Of a stretch of 64,000 nucleotides of DNA, positions 46,790 to 58,320 are shown piece after piece. The position numbers and the translations under genes were made by a program. This stretch comes from Cymbidium sinense (lineage: Eukaryota; Streptophyta; Magnoliopsida; Asparagales; Orchidaceae). The stretch spans positions 1 through 64,000 of the forward strand of contig JAKCPB010001371.1 of NCBI GenBank assembly GCA_021442155.1, written 5' to 3'. The notes under the pieces are model-generated. The model had not been told where the DNA came from and searched no databases. It saw only the letters and a list, made by a program, of their open reading frames with translations. Positions within the stretch are counted from its first letter, which is position 1. Each line of letters begins with the position of its first letter.

Positions 46790-47055
46790 TTGAGATTGTA
46801 ATCAAAGACTCGTTGAGTTTCTTTCTAATGAGGTCGCCACAGTCACCCTTTAACCTCCAACTAACCTCTTGATAAATAGTTGCTCCAACTCAACAAAAGT
46901 CTTCACAATTGTTCTTTTAATAATCAAATGCAACACCTAAACCCTAATGAAAAGGTAAGAGGAGGCATGACAAGATTAAACATTCGACTCTAAAGTGTGC
47001 AATGTGTTATTGTGAGTTCCCACCTATCAAAGATCTTGAAGAATGGTGTCACAAA

Positions 47056-49470
47056 AGCCTAAATAAAATAAAATTAAATAAAACCTAAACCTAAAAATGA
47101 ACCTAAAAAATAAAAATAAATAAAACCTAAACCTAAAATAAAAATAAAAAACCTAAACTAAAATAAATAAAAAATAAACCTAAACCCTAAATTAAATAAA
47201 ATAAAATAAACTAAAAATAAACCTAAACCTAAACTAACAAAAAAAACTAAAAAAAAAATGTAAAACCTAAACCTAAGAAAATAAAAGAAAAAACCAAACC
47301 TAAACCTAAAAATAAAAAATAAAACCTAAACCTTAAAAAAATAAAATAAAACTAAACTAAACTAAAAAAATAAATATAAACCTAAAAAAATAGACTAAAG
47401 TAAAAACACCTAAACTAAAATAAATAAACTAAACTAAATAAAATAAAAAATAAAATAAATAAAAAAATAAAATAAAATAAACTAAAATAAATATAAAATA
47501 AACTAAATAAGCTAAATAAACCTAAACCTTTCGGTTTACTTAATTTAAAAAAAATCCTAAACCCTAAATCCTAAACCCTAAACCCTAAACTCTAAAACAA
47601 AAAACTAAACCTAAACCCTAAACCCTAAACCCTAAACCCAAAACCCAAAACCAATAACCCTAAACCCTAAACCTTAAACCATAAACACTAAACCTTAAAA
47701 AACCCTAAACCCTAAACCCTGAACCCTGAAAACCTTAAACCCTAAAGCCTAAACACTAAACCCGAAACCCTACACCTTAACCCTAAACCCTAACCCTAAA
47801 CCCTAAAACCCTAAACCCTAAAACCCTAAACACTAAACCCTAAACCCTAAAACCTCAAAACCTAAAACCTAAACCTAAACTAAATAAAATTTAAAAATAA
47901 AATAAATAAAAAAGCCTAAACCTAAATAAAATAAAAAAAATAAAATAAAATAAAAACCTAAACCTAGTAATAAAATAAAATAAACTAATAAAAATAAAAT
48001 AAAATAAAATAATAACCTAAACTAAACTAAAAAAAAAAACCTAATAAAATAAAAAACCTAAAAAAAAATAAAAGTAAAAGTAAAATAAAAACAAAATAAA
48101 CCTAAAATAAATAAATAAAAAATTGAAACCTAAAAAATAAACCTAAAAAATAAATAAAAAATAAAACCTAAACCCTAAACTAAAAAAAAACCTAAACCTA
48201 AATAAAAAATAAAATAAACAAAATAAAATAAACCTAAACCTAAACTAAAATAAACTAAACTAAAATAAATAAAACCTAAACCTAAATAAAAATAAACTAA
48301 ACCAAAACTAAATAAAATAAAAAAAACTAAAATAAACCTAAACCTAAACTAAAAATAAAACTTAAAATAAACCTAAAATAAAAAACCTAAACTAAACATA
48401 AAAAAAATAAAATAAAAAAAACCTAAACCTAAACCTAAAAATAAAAATAAAAACCTAACCTAAATAAAAAAAAATAAACTCAACTAAAAAACCAAAACAT
48501 AAAAAAGTAAACTAAAATAAAAAACTTAAACTAAATTAAATAAACCTAAAATAAATAAACTAAAATAAATATAAAAAGTAAACCTAAATAATAATAAATA
48601 AATTAAATAAATTAAAATAAACTAAAATAATTAAAAAAATTAACTAAATTAACCCAAACCTATCGATTTACTTAATTTTTTTTAAAGAAAAGAAAATAAA
48701 CCCTAAGCTAACCCTAAACCCTAAAAATAAACTAAAAAAAAACCTAAACCTACTAGTTTACTTAATTTGAAAAAAAAACTAAACTAAAACCTGAACCCTA
48801 AACCTAAAACCTAAACCCTAAACCCTAAACCATAAAAAAATAAAAAAAATAAAAAAAAAAAAAAAACCCTTACCCTAAACCCTAAGCTCTAAAACTAACC
48901 CAAAACCCAAAACCCTAAACACTAAACTTGAAATCCTAAACTGTAAAACCTAAACCCTAAACCCTAAACCCTAAAAACACAAAACCCTAAAGCGTAAACA
49001 CTAAACCCTAAACCTTAAACCCTAAACCCTAACCCTAAATCCTAAAACCCTAAACCCTAAAAACTCTAAACCCTAAACCATTAAAACCTAGAAACATAAA
49101 CCTAAAAAATAAAATAAAAATAAAACTCAACTGAAAAATAAACCTAAAAAAATAAACTAAAATAAAAGACCTAAACTAAAATAAATAAACCAAAAATAAA
49201 TTAATTAAATTAAATAAAAATAAAAAGTAAACTTAAATAAAAATAAAAATAAAATAAACTAAAATAAATAAAAAAATAAACTAAGTAAATTAAATAAACC
49301 TAAACCTAAACTTAATTTAAAAAATATAAAATAAAAAATCCCTAAAGCCTAAAACTAACCCTAAACCCCAAACCCTAAACCCACAACACTAAACCTACAA
49401 CCATAAACCCTAAACTCTAAACCCTAAACCCTAAACCCTAAAAAACCCTAAACCCTAAACCCTAAACCCT
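47056..49470 (+). repeat. C-strand telomere-like array without GRP until its end
   Basis: About 2.4 kb of CCTAAA/AATAAA/CCCTAAA sequence almost without G. Islands at 47,527, 48,659 and 48,749 (the last two less than 100 bp apart) and a partial one at 49,310. An A-rich stretch near 48,833-48,867 is the extreme of the decay. No gene. Confidence 0.9.
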
Positions 49471-49894
49471 CAACCAGGCTCTAGATCTAGTGGTGGAGGC
49501 TAAGGCAGAGGCGGCAATTATCATAGTTTTGGTGGAGAATCTGGAGGTGGTGGTGGATATGGAGGTGGTCGTCAGAGCAGTGATGGTTATGGAGGCAAGA
49601 GGAGTGATAAAAGTTACAATCATGGTGGTGGTGGAGGGAGAGATCGGGATATGATGGCGATCCCATCACTGAGGTCGGTGGTTCCGATGGGAACTAGAAA
49701 CTAAAGAACAGATCTATATGCTACTTATAAACTTTGTCTTTACATAAAGATGGTTCTAGTTATATAGGATTTTGATTTTCTCCATGCATGCTCATTTATT
49801 TATGTCATCGCTTGTGTCATAGAAAACTTGGTGTTACATGGTTGATGAAATAAAAAGAAGAAATGTTGAATATAAATTTATTCTCATTAAAAAA
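49471..49894 (+). pseudogene. GRP 3' fragment, copy R5 (best-preserved Gly-rich tail, shortened start)
   Basis: Unlike other copies it begins about 45 bases later, at CAACCAGGCTCTAGATCTAG (Asn-Gln-Ala followed by a slipped frame). The Gly-rich tail then reads NYHSFGGESGGGGGYGGG, then RQSSDGYGGKRSDKSYNHGG and GGGRDR, with one frameshift before a GGTTCCGATGGGAACTAG end (Gly-Ser-Asp-Gly-Asn-stop). The 3'UTR-like region follows to TTCTCATTAAAAAATCC. The residue pattern is that of plant GRP7/GRP8-type tails, with Tyr and Arg spaced through Gly. Confidence 0.86.
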
Positions 49895-50164
49895 TCCAAA
49901 ACCTAAACCTAAACTAAAACCTAAACCTTAAATCGCTAACCATAAAAGTCATAAACCCTAAAACTTAAACCCTAAACCCTAAACCCTAAACCCTAAAACA
50001 CTAATCCCTAAACCTTAAAACCCTAAACCCCAAACCCTAAACACTAAAAAACCCTAAACCCTAAACCATAAACCCTAAACCCTAAATCCCAAACCCTAAA
50101 CCCTAAATCCTAAACCTAAACTAAAAAAATAAAATAAAATAAAAACCTAAACTAAAACCTAAAA
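49895..50164 (+). repeat. Short C-strand telomere-like block between R5 and C2
   Basis: CCCTAAA-rich sequence becoming AAATAAAATAAAAACC just before the non-telomeric block. It shows the usual post-GRP order (A-tract, CCCTAAA, A-rich) cut short. Confidence 0.9.
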
Positions 50165-53100
50165 TAACCCAAATCCATATTCACCTTCTAAACCAAACCT
50201 CAAGTTCATCAAAATCAAACCCAAAACCAAATGATTGAAGCCCATGATAAATCCAAACTTGAAACCCTTCCTAAGCTATATGACCTATCCATGGATGAAA
50301 ATCTAATCAAAATCAATTAAAATCAATTAATTTTCATAATCAATTTATATCTTCAATCATCTTCTTAAATATTAATCAAATTTATATTCAAATGATCAAA
50401 ACTAAATCAAACTTAATCAAATTAAATCAAAACCCTTCCTAAGACATATGACCTATCCCATGGACTTAGCCAAATTTTAATCCAAATCAAGTCAAACTCA
50501 ATTGATTTTCTCACATTTCAATCATATTTTCAATCATCTTCACAATTTAATGAAATATACATTTAAATCAACAAAAATAAATCAAACTAAAGTAAAATCC
50601 AAACCTTATCAACATGACCAAACTCCATGGACTTAGCCAAATTCCTTCATTCGAAAACCCAAATTCAATTGATTTTCTCATGAATCAATCATACCTTCAA
50701 TTATATTCATAAATATAAATGAAATATATAATCATGCCAAACCAAAATCAACCCAAGTCAAACCCCCTTTTGACTTAAAATGTTCAAATGAACCAAAGAT
50801 AATTGGAATTGAATTTATAAATCAATCCCAAATCCATATATAAACTCAACTAAATAAAACTCAACCCAAAATCAAGCTAACTAAACCCAATTGGTCCACT
50901 TGACCTAAAGTATTTGACCTATTTGAGCTAAGTTCTAATCCTACCAAAATTGGATTGAACCAAGCCCATTAAAACCTCGCATCATGATTGTTGATCAACC
51001 TAGGTTGATCAATTATCACAAATTGGGTCAAACCAAGTCAACCCCTTAACCCATATGAACCTAAACTAGCCAAATTGCAACCTAAGACCAATCTCTTAAA
51101 ACAAATGATTCATATAAAATCAAAAATAATATTTAAATATGACTTGACCTTCAATTGAGTCAAACCAAACCCAATTGTCTTGACCTCAAGTTGACCCAAA
51201 TTGACCTAAAAGACCAAATTGGGTCAAATCAAAATATAAACCAAATTGATAAAACCAATGGCTCAAGTTATTCCAAATTGATTGTTGAACTAACCAAAGT
51301 CATGATTGGACACAATTGAACCCAATTGACCTTTCTAGCCCAAATTGACCAAAAGGGTCAAGTTGGCCTAAATCAAAACTAAATCCAAATTAATTGAAAC
51401 CAAAGCCTACAATCATCTTCAATTAGTCAACTAAACCTAAACCAACACCTAACCCATGCTAATTTGGTTAATTTGGTTAATTTAGTCAACTTAACCCATT
51501 TGACCCAAATGAATTCAAATGAGCCAAAAACAAATCTAAGCCAAACTAAATGAAACCAATTGAATCAAAACATCCCAAATTATCATATGAACTTGGCCCA
51601 ACTCTTAGTTTGATCTAATTTGACTAATTGGTCAACTTGTTGCAACCTAACCTAATTTGACCTAAATGAGTCAATTGAGCCAAACCTAACCAAATCAACT
51701 CCAATTGACTTGAAATTTGGGCTAACCCACTTTTGCTCATATCAAATAAAATCAAATCCAATGCCAAATGATCATTCTATATATCACATGAGATAAAATC
51801 ACCAATATAAGTGGTTTTCCATTCTTTTGCCACTTGGTACTCTCCCAATGGTCCACCTAGCACCTAGGACACGCCCAACCTAACCCAAGGGGTTTGGTTG
51901 CCATGACCCATGGGAGGTGAAATCACCTCACCCCCTCATTAGAGATTTGAAACCCATACACCCATGATTCCTCCTTGGCAGCCACCTCCACACCTTCAAC
52001 CAACTAAGTCAAGCCAACTCACCTCTTCCCTGCCACCCACCACTCCATGAGATTATCAGACACCTACTAGAAGCCAAACTTGATCCCACCATTTGATCAA
52101 TGGATCCTCATAGCTCTAGCTACCCAAGACTGGCCAGTAGAGCCATTCATTAAGCTCATCTCAATCAAAAATTCCATTATCCTAAATAACTCCCATTGAC
52201 CAAACTTCCCATTTCTCCATTAAATCAAATTAACTTTGATGACCTTCCCTAGGCCTCATCGAAAGCAAGAATGAATCATCTCCAAGATTCTCACCGGAGG
52301 TGTGACTTCATCATAGCCAAGCTCAAATCATCCCATGGCCTCGTGAACATCAAAGAATTGATCTAATTATTGCTCAAAATGGCTTGTTTCCACTAGATGA
52401 AGCTTCAATCTCGAGCCAGCCTTGAGCTAGGTATACTTCCAAAATCGATCCTTAATCAAAATGGGTTGGAGCATTTTAAAGAAAACTTACATCTCATGTG
52501 ATCTTGACCATTGATCCCCATGATTATTATCAAGGTGTGGAATCCTTGAGTTGATCCAGCTCGTAAGCTCATCAAGTGAATAATGGTGGATAGACTCCAT
52601 TCTCCTCACTTGCATGACGTTAGATCGTTATACACCCTCTGATTTCCACTCAAACATACACAAAATCATTCCTGAGCTCTACCCAAGATGAGCTTAGAGC
52701 CATTCCTTAAGCTCCCAAGCTCATTCCTAGATCAAAAGTTCCATTCCATCCATCCCTACCCCATTTCAACTAACTTCCCATTTCTCCATCAAATTTAAAT
52801 TAACATTGCACACACCTTCCCTAGGCCTCAGAGCAAGAATGAATCATCTCCCAAGCTTCAAGCACTGAGGTGACTTTGATCAAAGCAGCTCCAAATCATC
52901 TTCATGGTCTTTGAAACATCAAGAATTGATCCACCATCGCCAATAGGGTTTCGCCTCCACTAGATGAAGCTTCCTTAATCTTGAGTCGCCAGCTCTGAAG
53001 GTATGCTTCCAAACCGATCCTACAAAATGGGTTGGAGCTTTTGAAGAAAACTTGCATCTCCCATGATCTTGACCATTGATCCCTCCATTGATGTCGTGAA

Positions 53101-54766
53101 GGTGTAAAATTTTGGAGTTGATCCAAGCTCAAGTAAGCTAAAGTGAGCAATGGTGGATAGACTCCATTCTCCTCACATGACATTAGATTATCACTACATC
53201 CATTCTATGTGATCGCATACCATGATTATCACTATCAATCTAAATCTATTTTGATTAATCATACCATCCGATCTTAAATTGGATGACAGCGTCCATTGAC
53301 AGAAAGTGGGTCCACCTAATATAAAATAAGTTTTAAGTAGCCAATGCCTCTATGCCATGGAAAGCAAACCTAAGCGCCATGTGAAAAGTGCACACGCCTC
53401 ACCATAAAATTAAGCTTTATTTAGGCTTAATTAATCATTTTAATGGCTAAACTTCAAAAATCATAAAAATCATAGAAATAAAAAAAATGCAAATAAATGC
53501 TCATTTTAAAGTATTTTAGGAGAATTATTTAAAAATGATCATAACTAATTTTGAACAAGTAATTCTTTAATTATAAAAAGCTTAATTACTTAATTATTGA
53601 GTAATTAATCCCAAATTTTGTGGGTTAGTTTAATGGGATGACCTCTCCCATGATTTTCTTGGAATTTATTGCTCACTTAATTAGGAAAATTTACTAATTA
53701 AACCTTAACTACTCTTTTAAGTTAATTAATGATCAATTGATCCCATGAACAAAAATAAATTGGTTAATTAAGTTTATTAATCATTAAAAGAAGTGAACTA
53801 AGGAATACGGTTGGGACCTTTTCAAAGTTCATTTTAGCCTAAAATGAAATTAATTAATATTTAACCAATTAATTAAATCACTTAATCAAATTGAAATCAT
53901 AATCACATCAAACCTTAATAAATTAAATCATAGATCTTAGGTGTTTAATAACCCAAAGGAGTTTAATGAAATTATAATTAGTCCATATGTGTAAAACTAT
54001 AAGAGTACTAATTAAGTCCCTTAATCAAACTAACTATTAATCATGAGCCAATTGCGCCCATTTATTTCTAGATCATTACAAGTTTATTTTCCATGCATAT
54101 CATGTTGGCTCATAATTATTTAGTTAATTACTTTAAGGTGACATAAGTAAGGGTAATTATTCATCTAATTAAGGGTTCAACTTAATTAACCCAAAAAAAT
54201 AACTTAATTACATTTCAAATTAAATTAAATCACTAATGTGGGAATGGGTTTAAAATAATAAGTGATGATTTCTCTTCTCCCTTTAAATAAAATCAAATAA
54301 AAAACTTAATTATTAAAGAAGCTTTGGTTTGTTTTAAGTAATCTTATTTGATTTGATTATCCTTAAGAACTAGTTTGATTGAATGAATCACATGCTTATA
54401 TTTGATTGTCCTCTTCCAACCATGTTAAATTTGGTATGTCATTTGAATTAATGCATCCAAATTTTTTCAAAATCAAGTAAAACAAAGTGGATTTTTTATG
54501 TAAGCTTGCATGTGTATTTAATTTAATATATGAGTGGCTATTATCACTATTAAATCCAAATGTATTTTTCAAAAGCTTATAAATGAAAAATAATATGTTA
54601 TGATTCTAGTTATAAATACATAAGAAATGCATGTGCTTATAGTGTATGAATGTTGAGTTCCCTTTCCTCTATTCATTTGTTGATTTATATAAGATTGAAT
54701 GCTAATGGGATATAGTCGACATCCTAAAACAAATTTAGCTAGCCCATAAAGTCATTTGATTACCTC
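50165..54766 (-). repeat. Long non-coding AT-rich block C2 (direct duplicate of C1)
   Basis: Follows C1 landmark by landmark: CAAATCCATATTCACCTTCT at the start, the TTGACC-rich section, GTGAAATCACCTCACC with a small inverted repeat (about 51,914), CCCATACACCCATGATTCCT (about 51,953), and the AATCACATGCTTATATTTGA section (about 54,386). An internal duplication lengthens it by about 0.55 kb. It ends within the 260-bp-repeat motif and joins directly to a GRP 3' end. No coding sequence was found. Confidence 0.7.
52140..53190. repeat. Internal tandem duplication in C2, period about 560 bp
   Basis: GCAAGAATGAATCATCTCC, CCACTAGATGAAGCTTC, AAAATGGGTTGGAGC and AAAACTTACATCTCATGTG-like segments occur first at about 52,263-52,600 and again at about 52,832-53,170. 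C1 has only one copy of this stretch (about 40,318-40,680). Confidence 0.85.
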
Positions 54767-54835
54767 CACTGGTTTGTTATTGATGAAATCAAAAAAGAAA
54801 ATGTTGAATTTGAATTTGTTCTCTTTAAAAAAATT
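54767..54835 (+). pseudogene. GRP 3'UTR end only
   Basis: TTGATGAAATCAAAAAAGAA and TTGAATTTGAATTTGTTCTC followed by an A-tract is the last 65 or so bases of the GRP unit. It is fused to the end of block C2. The coding part is missing, and telomere-like repeat follows as usual. Confidence 0.85.
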
Positions 54836-57075
54836 CAAAACCCTAAACCCTAAACTAAACCAAAATGCTAAACCTAAAACCTAAACCCTAAACCTTAAAA
54901 CCCTAAACCTAAACTAAATCCCAAAACCTAAACCAAAAAACTAAATAAAACCTAAAAATAAAATTAATAAACAAACATAACCTAAATAAAATTAAATAAA
55001 AACCTAAACTAAAACCAAAACCAAAACCTAAAATTAAAATCAAATAAAAAATAGAAATTAAACTAAAATAAAATAAAATAAAAACCTAAATTACACTAAA
55101 AAATAAATTAAACCGAAAAATAAAAAACCTAAATAAATAAAAACTAAACATAAAATAAAAATAAAATAAAACCTAAATTAAAATAAAATAAAACTAAATA
55201 AAAACCTAAACCTAAAAAAATCTAAAAATAAATAAAAAAAACCAAAACCCTAAAATAAAAAAACTAAACCTAAAAAATAAAATAATTAAATAAACATAAA
55301 CCTAAACTAAAATAAATTAAACTAAATAAATAAAACTTAAACCTAAACCTAAAATAAACTAAACTAAACCCTAAACTAAATATAATAAAATAAACTAAAA
55401 TTAAACCTAAACCTAAACTAAAAATAAAAATAAAATAAAACCTAAACTTAAACAAAAAAATAAAATTAAAACCAAAATAAAAAAACCAAAACTTAAAAAA
55501 TAAAATAAAAAATAAAACTAAACAAAAAATAAACATTAACCTAAACCTAAAAAAATAAACTAAAAAAATAAACCTAAAATAACAAACTAAACTAAAAAAA
55601 ATAAAAAAATAAACCTAAATAAAAAATATAAAAATAAATAAACTAAAATAAATAAAAATAATAACTACATAAACTAAATAAATTAAACCTTATTACTTAA
55701 AAAAAACTAAACCTAAACCTATAATCTTAAACCCTAAACTTAAATAACCTAAACCTAATAAAATAAAGTTTAAACCTAACCTAACCCTAAACCTAAACCT
55801 AAAACCTAAACCCTAAAAACTCTAAAGCTAAACCTAACCTAAAATCCCCTAAAAAACCCTAAACCCTAAACCTAAAATAATAAAACCCTAAACAAAGAAA
55901 CCCTAAACCCTAAACCCTAAATAAACCTCTAACCTAAACCTAAATAACCCTAAACCTAAAATAACCTAAAACCTAAACCCTAAATAAACCTAAAACCCTA
56001 AACCCTAAACCTAAACCTAAACTAAAACCCTAAACCTAAAAAATAAAATAAAAAACCCTAAACTAAACTAAACCCAAAACCTAAAAAAACTAAACCTAAA
56101 CTAAATAAACCTATATATATATATAAAACCTAAACCCAAATAAATAAAAAAAATAAAATAAAAAATAAAAAACCTAAACTAAAACTAAACATAAACCTAA
56201 AATAAATTAAAAAATTAATAAAAAATAAACTAAAATAAATAAATAAAACCTAAACTAAACTAAAAATAATAAAACCTAAATAAATAAAACTAAAATAAAA
56301 TAAAATAAAATAAACCTAAAAAAATAAACTAAATAAAACCTAAACCTAAAAAATAAAAATAAATAAATAATAAACCTAAACCCTAAACTAAAAAACCTAA
56401 ACCTAAAATAAAAATAAAATAAAAAATAAAATAAACCTAAACCTAAACTAAAATAAACTAAACTAAAATAAGTAAACCTAAACCTAACATAAAATAAACT
56501 AAACCTAAACTAAATAAAATAAAATAAACTAAAAAATAAACCTAAACCTAAACTAAAAAATAAACCTAAAAATAAACCTAAATAAAAAAAATCTAAAACC
56601 TAAACCTAAAAAAAAAAAAAATAAAATAAAACCTAAACATAAAAAATAAACTAAAAATAAAACCCAAATTAAAATAATTAAACTAAAATAATTAAAAAAT
56701 AAACTAAATAAAATGAAAAAATAAACCTAAATAAATAAATCATAAATAAACTAAAACAAATAAAATAAACTAATTAAACCTAAACTAAAATACTTATTTT
56801 TTTTAAAAAAAACCAAAATCCTAAATCCTAAACCTTAAATCCTAAACCTAAACCCTAAACCCTAAACTTAAACCCTAAACCTTAAACCATAAATAAACCC
56901 TAAACCATAAAAAAAGCATAAACCCATAAACCATAAACCCTAAACTTAACACTAACCCTAAACCCTAAACCTAAACCCCAAACATCAAACCTAAACCTAA
57001 ACCTAAAGTAACTAAATAAATTAAAAAAATAAATCTAAACCTAAAACATAATAAACTTAACCTAAACTAAAATAA
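54836..57075 (+). repeat. C-strand telomere-like array, strongly A-rich
   Basis: CCTAAA/CTAAA/AATAAA sequence with CCCTAAA patches (about 55,720-56,050 and 56,820-57,000). Decayed islands lie near 55,687 and 56,790. The minus-strand Phe/Leu-rich open frame at 55,270-55,536 is translated repeat, not a gene. Confidence 0.88.
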
Positions 57076-57302
57076 CCTAAATATCACCTATAAACTTAAT
57101 CTAGATCTAATAAAAAAAAAAATCTAAAATATAACAAACTAAAACCTAAACTCTAAAGATAAATATAAAATCCAGGTATAAACTAAAAATAAAACTAACT
57201 AAAAATAAAATCCTTGACTCTAAACCCTATCATCACATCTAAACCTAAACAAAAATCAAAAATAAATGTTGAATCAAAAAATTATTCTCTATTAAAAAAA
57301 AC
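57076..57302 (+). pseudogene. Severely eroded GRP fragment
   Basis: ATCACCTATAAACTTAATCT and CTAGATCTAA (about 57,084-57,111) align with the ATCACCATCAAC...TCTAGATCTAG part of the GRP start, and TGTTGAATCAAAAAATTATT with CTCTATTAAAAAAAACC (57,267-57,302) with its 3' end. Everything between is shortened and has lost most G residues, coming to resemble CTAAA sequence. Confidence 0.6.
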
Positions 57303-58244
57303 CAAAACCCTAAACACCTAACTAAAATAAACCTAAACCTAAAACCTAAACCTAAACCCTAAACCTTAAACCAACCTAAATAAACCAAAAAATTAAAAAA
57401 CCTAAACCTAAACTAAATAAAACATAAAAAAAAAATAAATAAACAAACCTAAACCAAAATAAATAAAAAATAAAAAAATAAAAAAAATAAACTAAAACCT
57501 AAACTAAACCTAAACCTAAAAAAAATAAAAATTAAAACTAAAACTAAACTAAAATAAAAAATAAAACCTAAACTAAACTAAAAAATTAAAACCTAAAAAT
57601 AAAAAAACATAAATAAAATAAACCTAACATAAAATAAAAAAATAAAATAAACATAATAAAATAAAATAAAGACTAAATAAAACCTAAACCTAATAAACCT
57701 AAAATAAACTAAAATAAAAAAAATAAATCTAAACCTAAACCAAAAAAAAAAAATAAACCTAAACTAAAATAAATTAAACTAAAATAAATAAAACATAAAC
57801 CTAAACCTAAACTAAACTAAACCTAAACAGAAACCTAAACTAAATAAAATAAAATAAACTTAATCCTAAACTAAAAAATAAAATATAAAAAAAACCTAAA
57901 ATAAAAACCTAAAACCCAAACCTAAAATAATAAAATAAAAAACCAAAAAAATAAAAACTAAAACCAAAACCTAAAAAAATAAAAATAAAAAATCCTAAAC
58001 TAAAATAAATAAACATAAAATAAATAAACTAAACTAAATTAAATAAAATATACCTAAATTAAAATAAAAACTAAAACCTAAACCTAAACTAAAAAAAAAA
58101 CCCTAAACCCTAAAACTAAAACTAACTCTAAACCTACTACCCTAAACCTAAAACCTAAACCCTAAATCTAAACCCTAAACCTAACCTTCCCTAAACATTA
58201 AACCTAAACCCTAAAACCTAATAAACCTAAACCTAAACCTAAAC
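57303..58244 (+). repeat. C-strand telomere-like array
   Basis: A-rich CCTAAA/AATAAA sequence with a CCCTAAA-rich end leading to the next eroded GRP start. No island was clearly recognised in this unit and no gene. Confidence 0.88.
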
Positions 58245-58320
58245 CCTAAGAATAAAAACTAAACATCACCAAACCAAGCTAATCTACTAAAAGACTAATA
58301 ACTATCCCAACTAAATCTAA
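58245..58320 (+). pseudogene. Eroded GRP start
   Basis: After CCCTAAG the sequence AATAAAAACTAAACATCACC followed by AAACCAAGCTAATCTACTAA follows the GRP start (AATGGGCAGAACCTT...AACATCACCATCAACCAGGCTCAATCTAG), but nearly every G is gone. It grades into CCCTAAA repeat within 80 bases. Confidence 0.6.

Larger units (their letters stand above)
44331..47055 (-). mobile_element. Ty3/gypsy (Tat/Ogre-like) fragment, copy C: gag to protease, inverted
   Basis: Reverse-complement counterpart of copy A (508-2,675) and of copy B. Its outer edge (AAGATCTTGAAGAATGGTG at about 47,034-47,052 next to CCTAAATAAAATAAAATTAA) matches the outer edge of copy A. Readable protease residues include VTFNDEDLLLG (about 45,295-45,263), better preserved than in A. 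It extends beyond A's truncation point. The poly-C run at 45,038-45,051 corresponds to A's poly-G. Confidence 0.82.

Noticed and set aside
508..47055. The whole 0.5-47 kb interval as one large palindrome
   Set aside because: The edges of A and C are about equally distant from the orientation switch, but the arms between differ completely (telomere-like on the left; satellite, pol relic and C1 on the right). Only end fragments are inverted repeats.
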